From contig OX595998.1 in assembly GCA_951394045.1 (NCBI GenBank), positions 1,426,001 to 1,490,000 of the forward strand: DNA of 64,000 nucleotides. The letters are read 5' to 3'. Each line of letters starts with the position of its first letter. Position 1 is the stretch's first letter. The notes under the pieces were generated by a model. It was given only the letters and a program-made list of their open reading frames with translations. It had not been told where the DNA came from and did no database searches. The position numbers were made by a program, and so were the translations under genes. Shown here one piece after another: positions 1-9,410 of this stretch. Source of the DNA: Nitzschia sp. DOCU1. Lineage: Eukaryota; Bacillariophyta; Bacillariophyceae; Bacillariales; Bacillariaceae.

Positions 1-1287
1 GACCGCCAGCAACTCGAAATGGGGCTTATGATGTTACCTGGGTCAGCAGCAGAACGCCAATTGGCGGCGAGGATGTTCCCCTCCAATCATACCTTTCTCC
101 ATCGGCATCTTCAACTACAAGAAGCTCTCGCGCTCAACAACAACGTCGCCGCAGCAAGAATAATGGCTCCGATTGGAGAAGATATTTTTGTTGATGGGGG
201 CCCAACAGGTCGTGGAGGAGGAACGGGGCTCCTGCGCCCTCACACCCACCAGTTTCATTCGTCTGCTGGTGGCGGCCTCCGTTTGACTGAACGTTACCAT
301 CAGCCCGAAGCGGTATATTCTCTTCAAGGTCGAGAACAACTCCACCAGCTCGGGGGCGGCCGAGGAGGAGAGAGTGATAGGACTGGGCTTTCGAGAAGTA
401 CTGACCCATGCTCGAGTGAAGTCGGAGTCCGGGGAAGGAGCGAATATCCCATTAGCACCTCCGTCGTCGAGCAGATTGGGCGCTTCGGTGGTGGACACGA
501 GGAGAGAACTTCGGAAATGCCGGAGGAACCACCGCGACGCGGTGCTCAACTCAGCAAACGGATAGCTACCGATGTCAGAACCGCTGGTTTCCTGGGTCAT
601 CAAACTTCGTTGCATCAACTTGCGTGGAAAGAAGGACTACTACCATCTTCTTTTCCCTACACCAATCGCTCTGGGAATGTGGAGGAAAATCTGATCAAGA
701 AAGGTTTTCGAGCAAAGATTTTGTTCATGGAAAAGGATGAATCGATTCTCTCCAGCTATCAGTGTTTGATTCGAAAGCAAATTGAAGTATTTGAAGCGAC
801 GGAAGATGATGTCCAATTCACCATCTCTAAGATGAGTAAACCCGTTGCCTTGGGTCAAGTCGGCATACGATGTGTCCATTGCTCGATTCTGCCACAGTAC
901 GCAAGACCAAAAGCAGCAATTTACTTCCCACGCACTCTGGTAAGCTTTCGTTGTTTGTTTTGCCCCTTTGAGCACATCGACTTCATCACAAATAGCCACT
1001 CACCACTTTTATATTCATCGAACTACCTCCTCGTCCTTCTCTTCTCCGTCGCGTTCCCGCCCGAACCCAAGGACTCAATGTACCAATTCGGCCAAAACAT
1101 GGTCAAGAACCATTTGGTAAGCACTTGTAAGCAAATCCCCGGCGAAACTCTCCGGAAGCTGACCGCGTTGCAAGAGGAAAGGAAACGTGGTAGGGGTGGT
1201 AGGGAACGTTGGGCCGAGGCAGCGAAAGAGCTTGGAGTTGCTGAAACCACCAGTGGCGGCCTTCGCTTCACGGATCATGCCGAGTAG
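1..1287 (+). CDS. 5'-truncated diatom-family protein with C-x2-C motif, two exons
   Basis: The frame is open from the first base of the window, so the gene probably begins upstream; the first ATG inside is at 19. The recognisable part is the C-terminal half: a stretch around 740-930 with a Gln-Ile-Glu-Val-Phe-Glu helix, then a Val-Gly-Ile-Arg-Cys-Val-His-Cys motif, then a conserved tail ending Gly-Leu-Arg-Phe. I know this arrangement from a large family of uncharacterised diatom proteins. A GT-AG intron is predicted at 940-1071: it is 132 nt, a multiple of three with no stop, so an ORF finder reads straight through it. Removing it joins Thr-Leu to Asp-Ser-Met-Tyr-Gln, which restores the family pattern. 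The N-terminal 200 codons are Gly/Arg-rich and less convincing; a further intron or frame change there is possible. Function unknown. Confidence 0.6.
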   Translation, partial: DRQQLEMGLMMLPGSAAERQLAARMFPSNHTFLHRHLQLQEALALNNNVAAARIMAPIGEDIFVDGGPTGRGGGTGLLRPHTHQFHSSAGGGLRLTERYHQPEAVYSLQGREQLHQLGGGRGGESDRTGLSRSTDPCSSEVGVRGRSEYPISTSVVEQIGRFGGGHEERTSEMPEEPPRRGAQLSKRIATDVRTAGFLGHQTSLHQLAWKEGLLPSSFPYTNRSGNVEENLIKKGFRAKILFMEKDESILSSYQCLIRKQIEVFEATEDDVQFTISKMSKPVALGQVGIRCVHCSILPQYARPKAAIYFPRTLVSFRCLFCPFEHIDFITNSHSPLLYSSNYLLVLLFSVAFPPEPKDSMYQFGQNMVKNHLVSTCKQIPGETLRKLTALQEERKRGRGGRERWAEAAKELGVAETTSGGLRFTDHAE

Positions 1288-2738
1288 AGCAATACCGTTG
1301 AATGGTTCCTTTACAAATCGTTGTTCCTCCCATTCTTGCACTAGTACTACATCACAGGGAGACGAGGAGTTCCTTCTTGTACAAAAGCAAAGACGTTTAT
1401 TCCTCGTACTCAAACAAGGAGAAGAAACATCCTCGGCAGGAAAGGAGAGACGGGTGCCACAGCCATCCTCCTCAGCGGCCAGCATATGTCGAAGAAATGC
1501 AGTAAATATAGTACACGCTACAACTACTGTTTGTGCCTCGGGACTCTTGGAGCATGCTTGAAGAACAAGCAACATAAGACAGTGAAACTTGAACTCCATT
1601 TCTTTTCTTCTTCTTAGTGCACCAGTGTTGTAGGCTGCCTTGCGCAGAAGCTTGATAACGGGAGTGAGCGGTGCCACCAGCACCACTATCCTACTGAAAA
1701 AGTTATTCGGTGGAAAACGATCATATGGCACTAGGTCTGCCAGCGTAAAACAACCCAACTTCTAGAGCACCAGCAACAAGAACAAGGAGAATAAGAAGCA
1801 GCACACCAGCCCCAGCAGTGGCGTGGTGCCTGCTGGGGGTTCTTGATACTACCAGTACTATCGTCGTAGCCCTCGTATTACTAGTACTAGGTAGCTGCTG
1901 CGCTAAATGGATAGCGCGCAGCACTTTTCGCTTCTTCTTGTTCCTCCTCAATGCTGATAGTAGTAGTAGCTACTACTACTAGTACTAGTGGTAGTAGTAG
2001 TAGTACCAGGTAGTAGTAGTACTACTACTAGACGAGGTGCTGCTGCTGGTGCTCAGCAGCAGCAATAGCAGCGCAATAGTAGCTGCATTGTCCAGAGATG
2101 CAGCTGTTGCTTTCTTGCAGGTATTGGTGAAGTAGTATGGACGCAATGTAGTATCCTCTGGGTACCTCACCTCTGTGATGCTTGAGCTATGCATACATGG
2201 GTGGATAGCCATCACTTGTACATACTAGTAGTAGGGATAGCGTCCGTCGACCACGGCATGCCGTGGTGTTGCTCGAAGCCGCGGTGCTTGCGCGGAGGCC
2301 GGTCGGCGCAATGACCAGAGCGACCGGCTCGCCAAAAGAACTTACCGCAGCGAGCAAAAAGACCGCGAACAAAAAAATGTGAGCCGATCCTCCGCTGCCC
2401 GCGGTGGCTCCCGCGAGGCCAATCGGTCGTAGTGCAGAAAAGGACGAGCCGGACTATCCGTCGCTTTGTGCCGCCGAGGTAAGGAGCCTTCAAGCAGGCA
2501 TCAACGACGGGTGAGGAGAAACAATATGGATCAATGCAGACTTTAGACTCAGAAACCACAACAGCCATCAAACGGTGAATGTGAATCGCAAGCCTGGACT
2601 GGTCAAATCCCGTTACAATTTGCAGTCATCCACCTACTTTCTTTTGCATTTGTTGTTACCACGATTGATTGCTCTTTCTAATTCGAGGCGGGCATCCCAA
2701 AAAGTATCTTTTTATCAACCTTGGGTTTCTCGGCAAGA
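1288..2738. other. Repeat-rich intergenic region
   Basis: No gene is supported here. Several ORFs of 60-230 codons occur on the minus strand, but they have biased composition, overlap the end of the upstream gene and show no family resemblance. The middle is dominated by TAG/CTA trinucleotide runs. Confidence 0.6.
1957..2031. repeat. TAG/CTA trinucleotide runs in inverted order
   Basis: Blocks of (TAG)n alternate with (CTA)n, so the stretch is largely self-complementary and could fold back. Similar shorter blocks lie near 16720-16755 and 44210-44230. Confidence 0.8.
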
Positions 2739-4046
2739 ATGAGCAATGGCGGAGAGGTACAGATTAAGATAGCTCGAGGTCGCAAGAAACGCAGTGGATT
2801 CGAGGTGGAGCAACGTGATGATGGCTATTATTATCGTAAGTTTCGGAAGCATACGCCTGGGTGAAAATGTTGATTGCTGCTGTCGTAACACCCCATCTCA
2901 CACCGCCCATTCCATACGTGTAAACTTCGTAACCGCTCACCAGTTGTCAGCGTACCTTCCGGGTGCCGCGATGCTTGTGTTGATGATCAGCTTCGTGAAA
3001 TCAATGGAATTCGTTGGGACGACCTGGACGACGAGGACCACGCCAACGAGCTCTTGGACGACCCAAAGCTGAAATTCTTACATCTGACAATTGTGCGCGT
3101 GGAAGAATCAGAGGAAAATATCTCTGGGGGTGACGAATCGGATAGTGTTGATGTCAGCATTGATACTGATGCAGACGATGAGGACCAAGCGGATGAGGAT
3201 TCCATTATAAATCCAGCCAGGTCGATTTCAGGTCCACCACCCGGGGGGCGCCATATAGTCGATGATGACGACGATGATATAAGCTTGGATGAAGAATTCG
3301 ACGAGGATTACGAGCTTCCCGATGAAGAAGATTATGACGAGGGGGAGGACGAAGATATCGAGGAGCAGCCGGAGGAAGACGACGAGGACGATTTCGAGGA
3401 GCAACCGGACGACGGTGATGGCGGCCGCGACGACTCTGAAAAAGATGTACACACGTCTACTCGGCGGGCAGAAGAGGCGAACGTCAGCGATGCGTCCGAT
3501 GAAGACGGTGAGGATGAAGAATATTACGACTATAGTCAGGAAAATGAGGCGTACGACCAACAAACTGGAGGTCACGATGACGAAGAAAATGGAGAAAGCG
3601 AGGAAGACGAGGAACAATATGACTACAAGGAGAGTGCTCAAAGAGAAGTTGACGAGCGCCGGGCTTGGAGAGAGCAAAAAGAACGGGAGGCAATGGAAGA
3701 AGCCGAAAGGGCCAAACAGGCCGAACGCGAACGAGCCAGGGCTATCAAGGAGCGCAAGGAAGAACAAAGGAGAGAAGAGGAACGCGAGCGTCTGCGAAAG
3801 GAAGAATTGTCTAGATTACGACGGGAAGCCGAGGCCCAGGGGAAGAAAATGACAAGAGCCAGCGTCAAGGTTGAGCGAAACATTGGTGCCTATAGTGTAG
3901 GAAGTCCTGTCAAGCGTACTTCCGCTCCGGCAAGCTCGTCTGGTGGCAGCAGGCCTTCGTCTAGCGGCTGGGGCAAGGTCGTGGCAAATCCCAAACCATC
4001 GTCAGGAGGATGGAACAAAGTTGCTGCGAACCACAAGAAGACCTAG
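2739..4046 (+). CDS. PDZ-like domain plus acidic/coiled-coil protein, two exons
   Basis: Exon 1 (2739-2835) starts at an ATG and ends with three Tyr codons. The GT-AG intron 2836-2943 (108 nt) joins in phase to exon 2 (2944-4046), giving 399 residues. Across the junction the protein reads like a PDZ fold: a basic first strand, a Gly-Phe-Glu-Val strand, Tyr-Tyr-Tyr-Leu-Val-Ser-Val-Pro, then Leu-Arg-Glu-Ile-Asn-Gly-Ile and a final Leu-Thr-Ile-Val strand. After about residue 100 follows a long Asp/Glu tract, then an Arg/Glu-rich segment likely to be a single helix or coiled coil, and a Ser/Gly-rich basic tail with two Ser-Gly-Trp-(Gly/Asn)-Lys-Val repeats. The PDZ call rests on pattern only. The acidic and basic halves suggest a scaffold or chaperone-like role, but nothing specific is shown. 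Confidence 0.65.
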
Positions 4047-4380
4047 AGCGATTCTCGTATCATTGGATGAGTAGATGCTCGTGTCGACCTTTTGGGACCA
4101 TGTGTGCAGTTTTGGCCTACTTCGTTGTTGAACTGCGATTAGGGGTTCAACCGATATAGGTGTTGTCCGCATGGACGGCTCGTGTTCTTTGGCGAGTCAA
4201 ATTATGTATAGTTTGTGCAAAATATGCTAGATGTCTATGAAACAAACTGCCGTATATTTCCTAGTTCGAGCCCAAGGTGCCTCTCCGCCAAATACTGTAG
4301 TTGATCCGAACTGATTTTGCCATGAACAAATGGCCATCGATCTCCCGCAAAACGAAAAACATTGGAGAAGATTATTTAGT

Positions 4381-4719
4381 TTACTTTCCAGATCGCTCTG
4401 CCAAAACCTTCTTCACCGCCTTTTGTTCCTCCAACAAGAACGCTCGCATGATGCGTTCCTTGAGACAAACGCAGCAGCATGATCCCCCGTACGGACGGGA
4501 AACGGTGCGTTCTCGCTTCTTCAAGGCGTGGTACTTGCTAGATTTGAAGTGCTTGATTCCCTGGAGAACCGTTTTGCAGTCGCTGCATTTGGGTCCAGTG
4601 GAAGTCTTGTACACACGCTTTTGCTTCAGGGCGCCTCCAGGAGTTCGTTGTCCTCGGGCTTTGTGTTGCCGAGTGTTGTAGGAATGGCGTCCCACCCGTG
4701 TCCAACGAGAATCAGTCAT
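4381..4719 (-). CDS. RPL34: 60S ribosomal protein eL34
   Basis: This 112-residue basic protein matches eL34 along its length. The Ser-Tyr-Asn-Thr-Arg and Arg-Thr-Pro-Gly-Gly blocks are near the N-terminus, followed by a C-x2-C pair (residues about 45-48), the Leu-Gln-Gly-Ile motif, the Thr-Val-Ser-Arg-Pro-Tyr-Gly-Gly block, and a C-terminal Arg-Ala-Phe-Leu-Leu-Glu-Glu-Gln-Lys helix. eL34 is a structural protein of the large cytosolic ribosomal subunit. Its usual length is about 115-120, so the protein is complete. The ATG is preceded on the minus strand by a pyrimidine/AT stretch ending in AAAG, so an upstream 5'UTR intron is possible. It is divergent from eL36, with 543 bp between the start codons. 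Confidence 0.95.
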   Translation of the reverse strand: MTDSRWTRVGRHSYNTRQHKARGQRTPGGALKQKRVYKTSTGPKCSDCKTVLQGIKHFKSSKYHALKKRERTVSRPYGGSCCCVCLKERIMRAFLLEEQKAVKKVLAERSGK

Positions 4720-5262
4720 CTTTGTAAATTAAAGGTAGATCTGTAGAAGGAAAGCAAAAGTTTTGGGAAATGTCAGACACGCCGATGGATTATTGACAAA
4801 ACGAACCACGGAGCTTTGGGAAATATTGTTCTGTCCTGACGATGATCCCCAACCTCCAGCTCATGCCGCTCCACAACAATTTCATGAACAGTCGAATACA
4901 TAGATCTCGTCGTTTCCGTGTCGTCAAGTCGGTTATCGAAGTCTCACCTTACAAAATGAATAGCAGGTAGTAAGCACTACAACATTGCGATGAGATCAAC
5001 GCGACATCTTACTCGTCGGGCTCGGGCATGGTCTGCTAACTCGCGGTGTTGGAAGACTGCGCCGTAGCGCACGGTACATTTCTACGTTCACGGTTTTAGT
5101 AAGTCGGTGAACAGCGTGGAGTACAAAATGTACGTCGAAATTTCTGTCCACCCACCCGTTTACGTAATTTTGTACGTGCACTCGAGAAATCGGAGCGAGC
5201 CACCAAGACGCGGTCGCTCTTTGTATGTTATTGTCATCCTGTCGCAACAATAATCGTTCACC
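4720..5262. promoter_or_regulatory. Shared divergent upstream region of eL34 and eL36
   Basis: These 543 bp separate the start codons of two oppositely transcribed large-subunit ribosomal protein genes, so both promoters must lie in or near it. I see no TATA box or repeated motif that I can name. A long minus-strand ORF across it overlaps eL36 exon 1 and looks like a shadow. Confidence 0.5.
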
Positions 5263-5659
5263 ATGGCACGAAACGGATACGCATTGGGAGCCGAATCTGG
5301 CCACATCACAACGGTGCGGGAGCGAAAGCCCAGGGCTTCCCGAAGAAAGGGGGTAAGTGGATTCCACGGAGGTAAAGAAGTAGCTACTGTTGGACCTTTC
5401 CCTGACTTGTTGTTTCTTTTGTTTACAGACCATCAGCAAGCGAACCAAGATGTGCCGGGAAATCGCTCGTGAGGTTGTTGGATTGAGCCCCTATGAACGC
5501 AGAATCTTGGATATGATCAAGACTGGAGGATCGTCGGCAGACAAGCGCATTTACAAATTTGCCAAGAGGCGACTGGGTAGCCACAAGCGTGCCTTGGCCA
5601 AGCGAGAAGATATCAAGGAAGTCAACTCCAAGCAACGTGCCCGTGCCGCTGGTGCTTAA
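5263..5659 (+). CDS. RPL36: 60S ribosomal protein eL36, two exons
   Basis: Exon 1 is 5263-5352. A GT-AG intron at 5353-5428 (76 nt, with a T-rich tract before CAG) is removed in phase 0, and exon 2 runs 5429-5659. The product is 106 residues, the normal size for eL36. Diagnostic blocks are the basic Arg-Ala-Ser-Arg-Arg-Lys-Gly N-terminal segment, the Arg-Glu-Val-Val-Gly-Leu-Ser-Pro-Tyr-Glu-Arg-Arg core, the Lys-Arg-Ile-Tyr-Lys-Phe-Ala-Lys-Arg-Arg-Leu-Gly segment, and a basic Ala-Lys-Arg-Glu helix. It is a structural component of the cytosolic 60S subunit. It lies head-to-head with eL34, an arrangement suited to co-regulation, although that is inferred from layout only. Confidence 0.95.
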
Positions 5660-6543
5660 ACGAATTTGTCTCAAATTAAAAAGAAATTGCCAGGCAGACG
5701 AGTATCATTTTGTCAAAATATGGGTGCTCCGTTGGGTTGTGCTCTGTGTTCGTTGGTTTGATGCATTCAATATATCGAAGCTGTTTTATCCTCTGGACAA
5801 GCCTTATTGCAGTTACTTGTTTATCGTGGGAAGTAGGAAGTAGTCGGCATAGCTAGGGAACGATCATTTCGTTACTTTCTATTCTCCATCCAGCTTTTGT
5901 CGACCGGCTTGACGACGTCGTTGCTCGGAACTCGATGGCTTATAGGTCAAAGGTTAGGATTATCTCGTCATAAGTTGTTGTTGCAGCGTCCCACTGAATC
6001 GAATGAATGATCGAGAGGAGACTCACCAGAAGGAGGACCCCGCGCCCCCTCTACTCTACTATTCTCCTGGACTCCCCCCAGGCTAGGAGTCCACATGTAC
6101 AGCTGCTACTATCTTCAAATGCTACTCCAGGACATCTTAGGGACCTTGAACAGAGGACAAGAATTTCAGTAACACTATTATTATTAACACAACACCTTTG
6201 CTACTCAGTAGTAGGGAGCAATAAGAGGGTAGGAGCAGTGATGGGATTTTTTGAACCAACAACAACTATCATACAGCTAACGAATGGATAGTTCGAGGAA
6301 TAGTCAGAATCAATCACTAAGGTGACTCATACGACCACACCATGGCCACCCAAAACTTTGTAAAGTTGGGTCATCGCGCGTTGTGCGCACTCCCGCCCAA
6401 AAATGCTGCCGACGACGGCGGCGAGCAGTGGGTGTTGTATTGTAGACGAATAAGAAAAAGAACACAAGAATAGCAAGATCATCTTGGGCAGCAAGCATAC
6501 TACTAATATTTGAGCTGTTTGTACATTTGAAACTGTATCCACC
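5660..6543. other. Intergenic region
   Basis: I see no gene. A short TAG-containing stretch and a CT-rich block near 6040-6070 are present. The last part is the upstream region of the RIO2 gene, whose ATG sits in a C-C-A-C-C-ATG context. Confidence 0.6.
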
Positions 6544-8232
6544 ATGAGGTTAGACCCCACTGTGCTGCGTACCATGCAAGGTCAAGACTTTCGAGTCCTT
6601 GAAGCCGTCGAAAAGGGCATGCAAAGGCACGCGTTGGTCCCCGCCCCTTTGATTGCCAGTTATGCCAATTTGCGGCATGGAGGCACAGGCAAAATCTTGG
6701 GCTCACTGTTGCGCGACAAACTCTTGTCGCACGATAAGTCTTGTGGATACGATGGCTATCGAATTACCAACGCGGGCTACGATATCTTAGCGTTGCACAA
6801 TCTGAAAACGCGGAAACTGATTGCCGCCATGGGCGATCGGATCGGAACGGGCAAAGAATCTGATATTTATTTGGCGGTGCATCCAAATGGGCAACAAGTT
6901 GTCTTGAAATTTCATCGTCTAGGTCGAACATCTTTTCGAAATGTCAAAAAGACGCGGGACTATTTCGTCTATAACCAACAGCACGGGGGCCGAGGAAACA
7001 ATGGTGCGGCTCAAAACCATTCCAATTCGTGGTTGTTTTTGAGTCGCAAATCGGCCTTGAAAGAATTCGCCTTTATGAGCACGTTGCATAATGTGGACTA
7101 TCCGACGCCTACACCTTTGGGACATAATCGACATGTGGTCGTCATGAGTCTGGTTCGTGGCATTCCACTCTATCAAGTCCGACCCCAGAATTTGTCGGCT
7201 GAGCAAGCAGCGTCCATTTTTCATCAGGCGGCCGATTTGGCAGTGCGGCTGGCCAAACACGGACTGGTGCATTGTGACTTGAATGAATTCAATCTACTGG
7301 TGGATATGAGCGGTATTCAGCACAAGGCTCTTTCGCAGGAACACGATCCTTATGTCCGTCATTCGGGTATGTCGGTCGCCGCCGAATCTAACCCTGGCAT
7401 GTTGAGTGCCAGGGGGCCGTGGGAGCCAGAGCATTTACAACCAATTGAGCCGGATGCCGGATCCAACCCCGAGGAGCCTCCCAAGCCCGTTGAACTTTTG
7501 GAAAATGGCGAACCAAAACCCATTGTTACCTTGATTGATTTCCCTCAAATGGTCAGCACTCAACACCCCAATGCCAAGGAATTGTACGAACGCGATACGA
7601 TGTGTTTGTACAAGTTCTTTTCGCACAAATTACAATTTGACATCCCCGAAGCGGAACGTGAGAAGCTCTACTTGACCTGGGAATCGATTCAAGAAGTCTT
7701 GACACAAGTACAGCCGTCCCAAGTGGAACTTGACGACAATGCAAGTGTTTGCCTAGCAAACAAGGCGCAACTGCGATTAGACCAAGAATTGCAGGCCAGT
7801 GGATATTCCAAGGACGATGCCAACCGAGACATGGAACTTTACTATTATTACAACCACGACAAGAAGCCGAATGGGGAGGACAGCGACGAAGGTGTCGGGC
7901 AAGACGAGGAGGACGAGGACGATGAGGAGGAGGATCTTGACGAAAAAGCCAGTGGTGATGAGCAAGACGCCAAGGATGATGCTTCTACTGGTGACTTGGA
8001 TAATGGCACGATTGTCTCTACTAGATCGAATGCCGTGCTAGTGCAAGGAGGTGAACTCTTGACGGAAATGAATCGTGAGCAACTCCAAGAACAAGCCCGG
8101 CTTCGAGTTCAACAACAATTGGAAAATCAAAAGAAAAAGAATCGACAACGCGGTGCCTTTCGAAAACCCAATAGCAACAAGAGCTATGTCAAGGGCAAGC
8201 GCGTTTTGCAAGACGTGGTGGGGCTTCAATAG
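6544..8232 (+). CDS. RIOK2: RIO2 atypical serine kinase/ATPase
   Basis: The 562-residue protein begins with the winged-helix domain typical of RIO2 (about residues 1-90). The atypical kinase domain follows: a Gly-Thr-Gly-Lys-Glu-Ser-Asp-Ile-Tyr phosphate loop near residues 100-108, the ATP-binding Lys in Val-Leu-Lys-Phe-His-Arg-Leu-Gly, the catalytic His-Cys-Asp-Leu-Asn-Glu-Phe-Asn loop near 246-253, and the metal-binding Asp in Leu-Ile-Asp-Phe-Pro-Gln-Met. RIO2 acts in late cytoplasmic maturation of the 40S subunit. The segment between catalytic loop and metal site is longer than usual and Pro/Glu-rich. The C-terminus is strongly acidic, then Gln/Lys-rich with a basic end that could carry a nuclear localisation or export signal. 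There is no intron, and the ATG context is favourable. Confidence 0.95.
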   Translation: MRLDPTVLRTMQGQDFRVLEAVEKGMQRHALVPAPLIASYANLRHGGTGKILGSLLRDKLLSHDKSCGYDGYRITNAGYDILALHNLKTRKLIAAMGDRIGTGKESDIYLAVHPNGQQVVLKFHRLGRTSFRNVKKTRDYFVYNQQHGGRGNNGAAQNHSNSWLFLSRKSALKEFAFMSTLHNVDYPTPTPLGHNRHVVVMSLVRGIPLYQVRPQNLSAEQAASIFHQAADLAVRLAKHGLVHCDLNEFNLLVDMSGIQHKALSQEHDPYVRHSGMSVAAESNPGMLSARGPWEPEHLQPIEPDAGSNPEEPPKPVELLENGEPKPIVTLIDFPQMVSTQHPNAKELYERDTMCLYKFFSHKLQFDIPEAEREKLYLTWESIQEVLTQVQPSQVELDDNASVCLANKAQLRLDQELQASGYSKDDANRDMELYYYYNHDKKPNGEDSDEGVGQDEEDEDDEEEDLDEKASGDEQDAKDDASTGDLDNGTIVSTRSNAVLVQGGELLTEMNREQLQEQARLRVQQQLENQKKKNRQRGAFRKPNSNKSYVKGKRVLQDVVGLQ

Positions 8233-9410
8233 TTTTGGAGGCTTTGCGCCTCTTACGTTTAAGCTTATAGCAGTAGTTCGACTGCGACTAAGAGCTTTTA
8301 CTAGCAGATTGACACTTCTATACATTCACTGCTGTCTTGTTTAAGTTTGCAAACCATGAAAGTGGAAAAGGCGGAAGACATCAATCGCACTCTCTCGCCC
8401 CAGTCATAATCCGTTCCCTCCATAGTTGGAGTAATCTACAATATTTTAAGGCTGGAAGGAAGACGGCATGATTGAAAGTGATCTGTGGAAATTTGACACC
8501 GTCTATGGAAGTTGCCGGCGGTCGTAATTCTACTCAAAGCTATTACCTCGCTCTCGCGATGTAGTAGTAGAACGTGAGTGGTGTTAGTCGCCGCCGTCAG
8601 GGGGGCGGGGGGGGGGGGCTAAAAGAAATCAGCCAGCAACAAAAAGGGTGGGGGTCCCCGCTCTTACGTCTACTATTACTACAGTACAGACAGTTCGATT
8701 GGCATCGCATCTCTAGTAGCTAGGAAAGAACTTTCGTGGACCACTGCGATCACTACTACTGAATCTCTACTAGAAATGACGACCAACTGGACCACTTTGG
8801 AGACGCACACGACTGAGAATGGGTGTGACCCGGGTTACTTCCGGAAAGCATTTGGGTCCCATTCCAGTAACGGATTTAAAAGATGCGAGATATCGTAGAA
8901 GCGTAAGGTTTAAACGGGGATTCAAGTGTCCTTAAAACTCGTCCTTAAATATGAAAACAAACCACGAAGGTCCACCAATGGGGCAAAAATGTTATTAAAC
9001 TGAATACTTCTCTGAAAAACGCACGATCGTTGCGAAGCATACCGTGGTTCAGCATAGGAACAGTCAAGATTTCCGCACTTTCAAAAGATATAAGCCCTTT
9101 TTTGGCCACAACGCCACGAAAACCCGCGTAGACCTTCGATAAGATCGTAACTGGTATGTGCGCCCAACGAGCGAGAACGCAAAACACCCCGCTCAAACCC
9201 ACCGCCACTATTACGGTCGTTTCGTCGTTCATTTCTACACCCGAGGATAATCGCCCTCTTCTTGTTGTTCCTCTCCACCCAAACACATCCAACACAACCA
9301 CCACCGACAGCGAGAATAACAACATCTCCCTTGTTCTTGAGTCTCAAATATAAAGTGATTGTGCTTGACAACGAGGGGGGCGAGCAAAGCTACTCCAACA
9401 GTTCCAAAAC
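8233..9410. other. Intergenic region with G-run
   Basis: No gene is supported. A G-run (six G, one C, twelve G) occupies 8600-8618, next to TAG-type triplet stretches near 8560-8570 and 8670-8690. Short ORFs near 8945-9370 occur on both strands, are mutually overlapping and lack family resemblance. The 3' part is the upstream region of the large Roc-COR-protease gene. Confidence 0.6.

Noticed and set aside
115..618. 167-codon minus-strand ORF opposite the first gene
   Set aside because: Ser-rich with no recognisable domain; it could be an antisense shadow of the uncertain N-terminal part of the plus-strand gene.
1075..1758. 227-codon minus-strand ORF
   Set aside because: Overlaps the conserved 3' part of the plus-strand gene and shows no family features.
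4996..5448. 150-codon minus-strand ORF
   Set aside because: Covers eL36 exon 1 and its intron in antisense; no resemblance to a protein family.
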